From Pseudorhizobium xiangyangii (lineage in GTDB: Bacteria > Pseudomonadota > Alphaproteobacteria > Rhizobiales > Rhizobiaceae), in contig NZ_JAJAWH010000014.1 in the NCBI RefSeq assembly GCF_020531965.1, positions 81,049 to 145,048 on the forward strand: 64,000 nucleotides of DNA. The letters run 5' to 3'. The notes beneath the pieces were generated by a model. It had not been told where the DNA came from. It did not search any database and was given only the letters and a program-made list of their open reading frames with translations. The translations under genes and the position numbers were made by a program. Shown here one piece after another: positions 37,220 to 43,550 of the stretch (position 1 is the stretch's first letter; each line of letters opens with the position of its first letter).

Positions 37220-38034
37220 TCCGAGCGCTGCGTCGCCGTCCGGTGCTGATGATCGGCGCCTTCACCACCACGCTCCTCACGGCGGTGGCTCTGCTCTCTC
37301 TTTTCTGGACGCCTTTCCCGCCGACGAAGATCCAGATCCTGCAGAGGCTCAAGCCGCCTCTTGAACAAGGATTGCTTGGCACGGACCAGTTCGGTCGTGA
37401 CGTTGCTTCCATGCTGATGGCGGGTGCCTGGAATTCGCTGTCTATCGCGTTTGCTGCGGTCCTTATCGGAGCCACGGTCGGTACTGCCATCGGGCTGGTG
37501 GTCAGCGTGCGGCGGGGCTGGCTGGAGATGCTCGTCATGCGCGCCTGCGACGTGATCTTCGCCGTGCCGCCGATCCTCTCGGCCATGGTGCTTGGGGCGT
37601 TCATCGGTGCTGGCCGGTTCACCGCGATTATTGCGATTGCGACCTTCATGGTGCCTGTTTTCGCCCGGCTGACGCTTGCGGCCGCCCTCCAGATCTGGAC
37701 GCGCGCCTATGTGCATGCCGCAATCGGCATGGGACGGTCGCCGCTCAAGATTACTGTCGTCCACGTCCTGCCGAATATCGCCAACCAGATCGTCGTGCAG
37801 GTGACGATCCAGCTTGGTCTCGCAATCCTGACGGAAGCGGGGCTAAGCTACCTTGGCCTCGGACTGGCGCCTCCTGCGCCGACATGGGGCAGGATGCTCG
37901 CCGACGCCCAGACCTTCTTTGGGCAGGCGCCATGGCTTGCTCTCCTTCCCGGCATGGCCATCGCTCTTGCGGTCACCGGGTTCAGTCTGCTTGGCGACGG
38001 GCTGCGTGACATGCTCGATCCCCGCTCGCGCTGA
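37216..38034 (+). CDS. Peptide-type ABC permease, DppC-like (system 2)
   Basis: This permease of 272 residues has GTDQFGRDVASMLMAGAWNSL (DppC motif), the loop HAAIGMGRSPLKITVVHVLP and LTEAGLSYLGLGLAPPAPTWGRML. It is the last gene of system 2. No ATPase gene follows: the next gene, after an EcfG promoter, is a stress-type membrane protein. The importer must borrow ATPases, most simply those at 31919-33501. Confidence 0.92.
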   Translation: MIRALRRRPVLMIGAFTTTLLTAVALLSLFWTPFPPTKIQILQRLKPPLEQGLLGTDQFGRDVASMLMAGAWNSLSIAFAAVLIGATVGTAIGLVVSVRRGWLEMLVMRACDVIFAVPPILSAMVLGAFIGAGRFTAIIAIATFMVPVFARLTLAAALQIWTRAYVHAAIGMGRSPLKITVVHVLPNIANQIVVQVTIQLGLAILTEAGLSYLGLGLAPPAPTWGRMLADAQTFFGQAPWLALLPGMAIALAVTGFSLLGDGLRDMLDPRSR

Positions 38035-38055
38035 TCTTCCCTCGCCATAAAAACG

Positions 38056-38080
38056 GGAACAAATTCCCGCGCGAGCCGTT
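38056..38080 (+). promoter_or_regulatory. EcfG-type promoter (GGAAC-N16-CGTT)
   Basis: GGAAC at 38056-38060 and CGTT at 38077-38080 are an exact match to the general stress sigma promoter at its preferred spacing. The transcript would start near 38088 and run about 180 bases before the YqjD-like gene. Confidence 0.85.
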
Positions 38081-38147
38081 CATTGCTCGCAGCATGGAAG
38101 GGGCGGCCCGTACTGCGCGTCTGTTTCTCCGGCCCTGGAGAGCGACG

Positions 38148-38201
38148 ATGAGGTGTTTCCTTCGCTGGCTCGCGGGACTTCCGATCCCCTGTTTCTTTTG
38201 A
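38148..38201 (+). CDS. Possible 17-residue hydrophobic leader peptide
   Basis: ATG 38148 has GGAGAG six bases ahead and encodes MRCFLRWLAGLPIPCFF before TGA. An in-frame ATG at 38094 would give 35 residues but has no ribosome site. It lies in the leader of the EcfG-driven transcript. There is no homology evidence; it may be non-coding. Confidence 0.25.
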   Translation: MRCFLRWLAGLPIPCFF

Positions 38202-38266
38202 GGTAACTCAAGGAATCCACCCGCGATCGCGGATACTATCGATTGAACAAGAATGGGAGAATGATG

Positions 38267-38614
38267 ATGGCACAAGATCCAGGTTCGAATGCGCGGGTGC
38301 GCAGGGCGACGGCAACTGCGGCTGCGGCCACAAGCGATATCGAGCTTCAGATCCAGCAACTGCGCGACGATATTGCAACGCTTGCACGCAGCGTCGCGAC
38401 TGTCGGCTCGGAAAAGGCCGACGACTATCGCACGCGTGTACGCAAGGCGACCAACGATGCTGCTGACGCTTCATTGCAGATGGTCGAGGCTGCACGAGAG
38501 CAGGCGATTTCCCTTGAAAAGGATCTGGAACGCAAGATCCGCACAAATCCGCTGCAGGCCGTGGCGATAGCCGCCGGCGTTGGTTTTGTGATCGCGCTTC
38601 TGGCACGTCGCTGA
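38267..38614 (+). CDS. DUF883/YqjD-ElaB-like membrane-anchored stress protein
   Basis: This small protein of 115 residues has a polar, probably coiled-coil N-terminal region (about 20-85, with LQIQQLRDDIATLARSVATV) and a single C-terminal helix NPLQAVAIAAGVGFVIALLA ending in ARR, the layout of YqjD/ElaB tail-anchored proteins. In enterobacteria such proteins bind ribosomes at the membrane in stationary phase. GGGAGA precedes three consecutive ATG codons; the last gives the best spacing. It is driven by an exact EcfG promoter and overlaps the next gene by one base. Confidence 0.85.
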   Translation: MAQDPGSNARVRRATATAAAATSDIELQIQQLRDDIATLARSVATVGSEKADDYRTRVRKATNDAADASLQMVEAAREQAISLEKDLERKIRTNPLQAVAIAAGVGFVIALLARR

Positions 38615-39099
38615 TGCTTGCCGGACTGGCTCCGCTTCTCGCGTCGCTGGCAGCGATGGATGCCAATGCATTCATCCAACGTGCGCGGCGCAATGCCATC
38701 CTTTATGCGTTCATGCTGCTGTTTGTCCTCACAGCTTACGGCACGCTCGTAGCGGCGGCGGCAATCGCGATCGCGCAGCGCATGGGAGCGATAGGCGCTC
38801 TTCTCACGGTCGCAGGGGGGGCATTGTTTCTGGCGCTGGTCATGTTCCTCATTGCGCGCGGGATGTCGCGGGCTGAAGAAAAGCGAAAGCGGGAAGCTGC
38901 TGCAAGCAGTGGAAGCCGGGCACTGATGGTGACTGCAGCAATCTCTGCACTGCCGGTCCTCATCAAATCCCGGCCGATCGCACTGCTCGCGCTTGCCGGT
39001 GGGCTCGGCTTCCTGGCGATGAAGAACATCGACACGCTCGCGCCGGGGCGGGGTCGCGGCGCGGGCCGGTACCCCGCTGAACCGCCTGCGCAGCCATAA
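38614..39099 (+). CDS. Phage-holin-III/YqjE-like membrane protein
   Basis: This protein of 161 residues has two strong adjacent membrane helices (FMLLFVLTAYGTLVAAAAIA and LLTVAGGALFLALVMFLIA), a basic stretch (EEKRKRE), and two weaker hydrophobic stretches (SALPVLI and IALLALAGGLGFLAM). Family members usually sit directly after a YqjD-like gene, as here, and despite the name are not phage lysis proteins. The role is unknown; joint stress induction with the upstream gene is likely. It ends two bases from the convergent Crp/Fnr gene with no space for a terminator. Confidence 0.8.
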   Translation: MLAGLAPLLASLAAMDANAFIQRARRNAILYAFMLLFVLTAYGTLVAAAAIAIAQRMGAIGALLTVAGGALFLALVMFLIARGMSRAEEKRKREAAASSGSRALMVTAAISALPVLIKSRPIALLALAGGLGFLAMKNIDTLAPGRGRGAGRYPAEPPAQP

Positions 39100-39100
39100 G

Positions 39101-39856
39101 CTAGATAAAGGGCCGCCCGGTCTCGTTGGGCGGCCTCCACCCCGCAAGGCGGTAGAGCCCTTCAATTTCGACGACCTCGCAGCCTCGGTCCAGCCACCGT
39201 ACCAGTCCCTGTTCGGCCAGTTTCCGCAGCGTCTTGTTCGTGTGGACCAGCGACAATCCCAGCGTGTCGGCGACGTGCTGCTGCGTCAGTGGCAGCTGTC
39301 GATGCTCCTGATGCCCTCCGACGGTCGCCTGAGCGCGGGCATCCAGGAAAGCAAGCAGATATGCCGCGCGTTCCTGCGCGTTGCGTCTTCCTATGCTGAG
39401 CAGGTGTTCGTCCAGCATCGATTCTTCCCGCGCCGCGATCCATGTGATGTCGAAGGCCAGAGTCGGTTGATCGCGGAAAAGCGTCGGGAGTTTGTCCCGC
39501 TCGAAGATGCAAAGCGTCATTTTCGTCAACGCCTCCACCGAATGCTGCATTTCCTTCATCACATTGCCCTGCAGGCCGATCAGGTCACCAGGCAGGACAT
39601 AGTTTAGGATCTGCCGCCGGCCGTCTTCCAGGATCTTGTATCGAAAGCCCCAGCCGCTCAGGACAGAGTAAAGGGAAGGGTTGCGTTCTCCCTCGACCAT
39701 GATGGCCATCCCCGGCGCGGCCGGCATCTCGGCAACCTTGAACCTGGACACAAACGAGAGTTCCTCGGAAGTGAACTCACGAAATGCGCTCCGCTGGCGC
39801 AAGGGACAGTATTCGCAGGAAATGCGAGGCGGAACGACAGGTCTGGGATTCGCCAT
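39101..39856 (-). CDS. Crp/Fnr family transcriptional regulator with incomplete FNR cysteine set
   Basis: This regulator of 251 residues has a cyclic-nucleotide-type beta-barrel (about 25-140), a long dimer helix and a C-terminal winged helix with LPLTQQHVADTLGLSLVHTNKTLRKL. Cys14, Cys17 and Cys116 have the same spacing as FNR Cys20, Cys23 and Cys122, but the position of FNR Cys29 is Ser23. A standard four-cysteine [4Fe-4S] oxygen sensor is therefore not expected. It lies beside the general stress locus. No FNR-type palindrome was seen upstream, and the target genes are unknown. Confidence 0.88.
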   Translation of the reverse strand: MANPRPVVPPRISCEYCPLRQRSAFREFTSEELSFVSRFKVAEMPAAPGMAIMVEGERNPSLYSVLSGWGFRYKILEDGRRQILNYVLPGDLIGLQGNVMKEMQHSVEALTKMTLCIFERDKLPTLFRDQPTLAFDITWIAAREESMLDEHLLSIGRRNAQERAAYLLAFLDARAQATVGGHQEHRQLPLTQQHVADTLGLSLVHTNKTLRKLAEQGLVRWLDRGCEVVEIEGLYRLAGWRPPNETGRPFI

Positions 39857-39974
39857 TGGTCTCAGTCAGCAGAGAGGAACGACATCGTTTAGCGCACTGG
39901 ACCGATGATGGTTGTGTCTTTTTTAAATGACCGGCGCGCGGGGCAATGATCTACGGGATTTTTAGGTTTAGCAA

Positions 39975-40349
39975 ATGAAGATCCCAGAAGCCCGCATCCT
40001 CGTTGTCGATCCGGTGTATCTTGTCGCCATGGAGGCGGAACGTATTCTGACGGATCGCCTGGAATGCAGGGTCCAGATCGCCATGCCGCGTGAGTGCCAG
40101 GTGGTTCTCGACGAGACGTCGTTCGATGTGGTGGTCATGGAAGGCCTGTTGGTGAAGGGCGAGCGGCATGATCTTCTCATGCGTCATCAGCTTGCAGGCA
40201 CCGGCATAGTGTTCACCGCATTCACCAATGACTTCTTTGACGATCTCGAAGGTTTCTTGGGCGTCAAGCTTGTCTCCAAGCCATTCGACGACGAAGAGTT
40301 GACGGAGGCGGTGCGCGCGGCACTCGCCCTCCGTCTGGATATGGCCTAG
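39975..40349 (+). CDS. Single-domain degenerate receiver (pseudo-response regulator)
   Basis: This 124-residue receiver-like protein keeps the fold signature ARILVVDPVYLVAMEAERIL, Thr81 (VFTAF) and Lys102 (LVSKPF). The usual acidic pair is reduced to Asp12 followed by Pro, and the phospho-acceptor position in FDVVVMEGLL is Glu56 instead of Asp. It should not be phosphorylated normally and Glu may mimic a locked active state. The stop codon interlocks with that of ecfG. Single-domain receivers modulate the general stress response in other alphaproteobacteria, so a role in this pathway is a reasonable inference. Confidence 0.82.
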   Translation: MKIPEARILVVDPVYLVAMEAERILTDRLECRVQIAMPRECQVVLDETSFDVVVMEGLLVKGERHDLLMRHQLAGTGIVFTAFTNDFFDDLEGFLGVKLVSKPFDDEELTEAVRAALALRLDMA

Positions 40350-40909
40350 CCGCCAAAGGCTCTCGCAGTGATGGCCGCGTGACCGGCATCGGGCCCGAAG
40401 TCGCCTTCGCCGGATACGCCAAGCAGTTCCTGGAGGCGCGTACGCGCCCGGCTTACGCGGCTCTTGATCGTACCCACGGCGCATCCGCAGATCGTCGCAG
40501 CCTCCTCATAGGCGAAACCCGCCGCCCCGACGAGGATGATCGCTTCGCGCTGGTCATCGGGAAGCTTGTCGAGCGCCTTGCGAAAGTCCTGGAGGTCAAG
40601 CCTGCCGTACTGTTCGGGGTGCACGGAAAAGCGCTCGCTGAACAGGCCGTCGGTATCCTGCACCTCTCGCCCGCGCTTGCGCATCTGGCTGTAGAATTCA
40701 TTGCGGAGGATTGTAAATAGCCATGCCCGCATGTTCGTGCCGGCCGTAAAGCTTGTCTGGTTGGCCCAAGCCTTCATGATGGTGTCCTGGACCAGGTCAT
40801 CTGCCTTGTCGTGGCGACCGGTCAGCGAAACCGCGAAGGCCCTCAGATTGGGCAAGGATGCGAGTAGGTCGCGCTTGAAGCCGCGATCGTCGTCCTCGGT
40901 TGTCGTCAT
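40346..40909 (-). CDS. ecfG: General stress response ECF sigma factor EcfG (RpoE2-type)
   Basis: This sigma factor of 187 residues directs RNA polymerase to GGAAC-N16-CGTT promoters. Region 2 (about 12-80) includes DKADDLVQDTIMKAWANQ and NMRAWLFTILRNEFYSQMRK; region 4 (about 110-165) includes LPDDQREAIILVGAAGFAYEEAA and GCAVGTIKSRVSRARTRLQ. The start overlaps the nepR stop by four bases, so the two are co-translated. NepR holds it inactive until PhyR is phosphorylated. Similarity to the fragment at 3-110 suggests two paralogues. Confidence 0.94.
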   Translation of the reverse strand: MTTTEDDDRGFKRDLLASLPNLRAFAVSLTGRHDKADDLVQDTIMKAWANQTSFTAGTNMRAWLFTILRNEFYSQMRKRGREVQDTDGLFSERFSVHPEQYGRLDLQDFRKALDKLPDDQREAIILVGAAGFAYEEAATICGCAVGTIKSRVSRARTRLQELLGVSGEGDFGPDAGHAAITARAFGG

Positions 40910-41118
40910 TTTACCTTCACCGACTTGGTATTGCGTTCAGCCTCTTCCAGTTTTTCCAGAAGATCCAGAAAACGGTCAGGAATACCCTCCTCCTGCACCG
41001 CATCGTAAAAGTCGCGAAGCTTTCGGGATATCGATGCATTGGGCTGCACCGATCCGGGCCTGATTTCATTGTGGGAGATGATCATGTCCTGCTTTTTTCT
41101 GTTGTCGTCACTCATCAT
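40906..41118 (-). CDS. nepR: Anti-sigma factor NepR
   Basis: This small protein of about 70 residues carries the NepR core SISRKLRDFYDAVQEEGIPDRFLDLLEKLEEAE, whose two helices bind either EcfG or PhyR. It starts at one of two adjacent ATG codons (41118 or 41115). In-frame codons further upstream to 41217 lie before the expected transcript start and are rejected. It is the first gene of the nepR-ecfG operon and is divergent from phyR. Confidence 0.93.
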   Translation of the reverse strand: MMSDDNRKKQDMIISHNEIRPGSVQPNASISRKLRDFYDAVQEEGIPDRFLDLLEKLEEAERNTKSVKVK

Positions 41119-41149
41119 TCGGCAGCCTGTTGCGATATCGTGACGAGAC

Positions 41150-41174
41150 AATGCCGTAGGCCGAAAAAAGTTCC
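41150..41174 (-). promoter_or_regulatory. EcfG-type promoter of nepR-ecfG
   Basis: On the minus strand GGAAC-N16-CATT lies about 25 bases before the expected transcript start ahead of nepR. The -10 has one mismatch. Autoregulation of this operon is usual in the family. Confidence 0.7.
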
Positions 41175-41184
41175 ACCCTCTTGC

Positions 41185-41209
41185 GGAACTTTTTTTCCAG
41201 CACCACGTT
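41185..41209 (+). promoter_or_regulatory. EcfG-type promoter of phyR
   Basis: GGAAC at 41185-41189, 16 bases, then CGTT at 41206-41209 is an exact match, 45 bases before the phyR start. Its -35 lies 10 bases from the -35 of the divergent nepR promoter, so the two polymerases should compete for the site. Confidence 0.88.
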
Positions 41210-41254
41210 CTCACCATGTTAATTTGCCCACCGGGGCATCAGGGGAGTATATGA

Positions 41255-42049
41255 ATGTCACTCACTACACGCGTTGCGTCTCACCTTCCGTACTTGCGCC
41301 GATATGCTCGTGCCGTCACCGGGTCCCAGACCTCCGGCGATGCCTACGTGGCTGCGGTATTGGAGGCCTTGATCGCGGATGTTTCGATCTTTCCTGAAAC
41401 ATCAAAGGACCGTGTTTCACTTTATAAACTGTTCGTCGCAATCTTTGGTTCCACCTCGATAGAGATCAGGCCGATCGAATCTCCCTTTGCCTGGGAACAG
41501 CGCGCTGCAGCCAATCTCTCCTCCCTCCCGTCGATGGCCCGTCATGCATTTCTGCTGATCTCGGTGGAAGGTTTCACGATCGAGGAAACAGCGGAGGTTC
41601 TGGCCGTAAGCGTTGAAAAGGCGACCGAGCTTCTCGACGAAGCTTCTCGAGAAATTTCGCGCCAGGTTGCAACCGACATCATGATCATCGAGGACGAACC
41701 GCTGATCGCGCTCGACATCGAGCAGATGGTCCAGGAGCTCGGTCACCGTGTTACGGGCATCGCCCGCACTCACAAGGAAGCGGTGGCACTCTTCCAGACG
41801 TCTAGCCCGAAAATGGTGCTGGCCGATATTCAGCTTGCTGACGGAAGCTCCGGCATCGATGCGGTCAACGAGATCCTGAAGGCATCGACCGTGCCGGTCA
41901 TCTTCATCACGGCTTTCCCTGAGCGCCTGCTCACGGGCGAACGGCCCGAGCCTGCCTTCCTGGTGACGAAGCCTTTCAATCCCGACATGGTGAAGGCACT
42001 TATCAGCCAGGCTCTGTTCTTCAATGAAACTGTCAAGGCCGCTGCCTGA
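41255..42049 (+). CDS. phyR: Response regulator PhyR (anti-anti-sigma factor)
   Basis: This protein of 264 residues has an N-terminal sigma-like domain (about 1-135, MSLTTRVASHLPYLRRYARA, then FLLISVEGFTIEETAEVLAV) and a C-terminal receiver (about 141-260). The receiver is complete: Glu146-Asp147 acidic pair, Asp191 in VLADIQLADGSSGID as phospho-acceptor, Thr219 and Lys239 in VTKPFNPD. Phosphorylation exposes the sigma-like domain, which then sequesters NepR. AGGGGAG lies before the ATG. It is divergent from nepR-ecfG and followed by another EcfG promoter. Confidence 0.95.
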   Translation: MSLTTRVASHLPYLRRYARAVTGSQTSGDAYVAAVLEALIADVSIFPETSKDRVSLYKLFVAIFGSTSIEIRPIESPFAWEQRAAANLSSLPSMARHAFLLISVEGFTIEETAEVLAVSVEKATELLDEASREISRQVATDIMIIEDEPLIALDIEQMVQELGHRVTGIARTHKEAVALFQTSSPKMVLADIQLADGSSGIDAVNEILKASTVPVIFITAFPERLLTGERPEPAFLVTKPFNPDMVKALISQALFFNETVKAAA

Positions 42050-42061
42050 CGAGAAAAAAGA

Positions 42062-42086
42062 GGAACCAATGGGGGCGAGCTACGTT
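42062..42086 (+). promoter_or_regulatory. EcfG-type promoter upstream of the HWE kinase region
   Basis: GGAAC at 42062-42066 and CGTT at 42083-42086 form an exact match with a 16-base spacer, 13 bases after the phyR stop. The transcript would start near 42093, over 200 bases before the kinase start. Confidence 0.85.
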
Positions 42087-42115
42087 TCGTGGTTCTTGCT
42101 GCAGTGGAGAATGAC

Positions 42116-42202
42116 ATGCTCGACCCCCCGCTTCCTGGCTCCTCCGCCGGGCCTCCCATGAACGGGAGGCAGGCTCGACGCCGGGCTTTAACCCATTTTT
42201 AG
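42116..42202 (+). CDS. Possible 28-residue small protein under EcfG control
   Basis: ATG 42116 has GGAG six bases ahead and an open frame of 28 codons (MLDPPLPGSSAGPP, then a basic QARRRALTHF end). It begins about 23 bases after the expected EcfG transcript start. It overlaps two hairpins, so the region may be structural RNA instead. No homology is known to me. Confidence 0.28.
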   Translation: MLDPPLPGSSAGPPMNGRQARRRALTHF

Positions 42203-42210
42203 GCGTCGAG
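42151..42210 (+). other. Structured leader or small-RNA candidate with two stem-loops
   Basis: GCCTCCC-ATGAAC-GGGAGGC (42151-42170) is followed by CTCGACGCC (42174-42182) paired with GGCGTCGAG (42202-42210); the second loop contains GGG-CTTTAA-CCC and a run of five Ts. A further GCTCGAC copy at 42118-42124 could compete for the same partner. It lies just after an exact EcfG promoter and before the kinase gene. Confidence 0.5.
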
Positions 42211-42308
42211 TTATCCGGTTGTTGCTCCGGGCGCGACTCTCTATAAGCGTTTGAAGAAGGCCCTGAGCGTAGTCCGCGGTGCCGCATTTCCTTTCAAAGT
42301 AAAACGGA

Positions 42309-43322
42309 GTGAAAAAATTGGGGCATCCGCTGACATGGCAGCAAGCGGGTCAAAATGATGATAAGTTACGAGAGTTCCTTATGCCGGCCCTGGTCGATCT
42401 GGGCGCCAGCGTGATTATCCAGGATGCGCAGCGTAACTATCTTCTGGTAACCAATTTGCCGGAGGTGTGGACCAATGGACATTCCGAAGTTCCATCGGAT
42501 GAAGGGCTTTTTGGAAAGGACGTGGCTGCGCGTCTTGGTGCCCTGAAATCCGAATTGATCGACCCGGGCAGGAAGGCTCAGCTGGAGGTCATGGTCGGTG
42601 CCGAACAGTTCTTCGAATTCCGGATGCAGACATTCGAAGTTGCGCAAGGTGGCGTCCATCTCGTCACGACCATCATCGACCGGTCGGAGGAGCGGCATCG
42701 GGAGCGCTTGCTGCGTGCCCTTCTGCGTGAGGTCAGTCACCGTTCGAAAAATCTGCTCGCCATCATCCAGAGCATTGCCTTGCAGACGGCCCGCTACTCG
42801 GGGTCGCTCGACATGTTCCTGCACAAATTCCGCGGGCGGCTCTATTCGTTATCCCAGTCGCAGGATCTGATCACGGATTCGAGCTGGCGCGGCGCCTATT
42901 TCTTCGAACTGGTTCAGCAGCAGACCGAAAAATACCTGCCGGAGAACCGTCATCTCGTAAAAGTCAGTGGCGACAATCTGCTTCTCAGTCCGAATGCGTC
43001 CCTGCATCTTGGGCTCGCCCTGCATGAACTGATCGTCAACGCCGTCAGTCACGGGTCGCTATTGCGCAATGGTCTTCCGATTGAGGTGACTTGCCAGCGC
43101 AAGCGCGTCGATGGCCAGGATACGGTCGAGCTGGTTTGGCTCGAGCCGCTTGAGTCCGGCAAGTGCCGGCAGGACGAAACAGAGCAACTCAAGGCGCATT
43201 TCGGCAGCACGGTTCTGGAACGCGTCGTTCCCGCATCGGTAAACGGCAAGGCTCAATACGTGATTTCTCACGACCGGATCACCTATCATCTGGCGTTCCC
43301 CCTGGATCCGAGCACGGATTAG
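42309..43322 (+). CDS. HWE/HisKA_2-type cytoplasmic sensor histidine kinase (PhyK-like)
   Basis: This kinase of up to 337 residues has an N-terminal PAS-like sensor (about 25-128) and a HisKA_2/HWE dimerisation domain with His144 in LREVSHRSKNLLAIIQSIALQ. Its ATPase domain has LHLGLALHELIVNAVSHGSL as N-box. There are no membrane segments. Kinases of this family next to phyR phosphorylate PhyR, so this is the likely input of the local stress pathway. GTG 42309 gives the longest form; TTG 42318 has CGGAG seven bases ahead and may be the true start. Expression probably comes from the EcfG promoter at 42062, a positive loop. Confidence 0.88.
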   Translation: MKKLGHPLTWQQAGQNDDKLREFLMPALVDLGASVIIQDAQRNYLLVTNLPEVWTNGHSEVPSDEGLFGKDVAARLGALKSELIDPGRKAQLEVMVGAEQFFEFRMQTFEVAQGGVHLVTTIIDRSEERHRERLLRALLREVSHRSKNLLAIIQSIALQTARYSGSLDMFLHKFRGRLYSLSQSQDLITDSSWRGAYFFELVQQQTEKYLPENRHLVKVSGDNLLLSPNASLHLGLALHELIVNAVSHGSLLRNGLPIEVTCQRKRVDGQDTVELVWLEPLESGKCRQDETEQLKAHFGSTVLERVVPASVNGKAQYVISHDRITYHLAFPLDPSTD

Positions 43323-43326
43323 TCAG

Positions 43327-43470
43327 AAGCGCCATTGCGCTTATTCTGCCATCCAAACGCAGAATTGGCCCGGTTCTTTGGGAACCGAGCCAACTCATCT
43401 CTTCGAGGGGGACTGAAGAGTATGTCCGGAAGCTTTTGTAGGGCGGGGGACGGGGGGTGCCTCCAGACTT
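43327..43470 (-). ncRNA. Candidate EcfG-dependent small RNA beyond the kinase gene
   Basis: Three stem-loops are packed end to end: 43327-43342 (6-base stem AAGCGC/GCGCTT), 43343-43365 (7-base stem ATTCTGC/GCAGAAT) and 43365-43393 (11 of 12 positions paired). An exact EcfG promoter on the minus strand (43477-43501) would transcribe them from about 43470 towards the kinase. No T-run is seen after the last hairpin, so the 3' end is unknown and the transcript could run antisense into the kinase. A 39-codon minus-strand frame (43279-43398) overlaps but lacks a well-spaced ribosome site. On the plus strand the same hairpins may end the kinase mRNA. Confidence 0.5.
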
Positions 43471-43476
43471 TGATAT

Positions 43477-43501
43477 AACGAGGTGCTACAGAAAACGTTC
43501 C
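43477..43501 (-). promoter_or_regulatory. EcfG-type promoter, minus strand, beyond the HWE kinase
   Basis: Read on the minus strand, GGAAC (43501-43497), 16 bases, then CGTT (43480-43477) is an exact match. It faces the 3' end of the kinase gene. The rest of 43394-43550 has no gene; an A/T-rich inverted repeat around CTTAAG near 43510-43530 may end the peptide permease transcript. Confidence 0.75.
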
Positions 43502-43550
43502 AGCCGAATTAAAAAAAACTTAAGATTTTTTTCACGCCCTTTTTGAAGGC

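Noticed and set aside
38614-39099. Prophage holin
   Set aside because: No phage genes nearby, and pairing with a YqjD-like gene under an EcfG promoter indicates a cellular stress protein.
43279-43398. 39-codon small protein on the minus strand from the EcfG-driven transcript
   Set aside because: The purine-rich stretch abuts the ATG with no spacing and the frame runs antisense into the kinase gene; structured RNA explains the region better.
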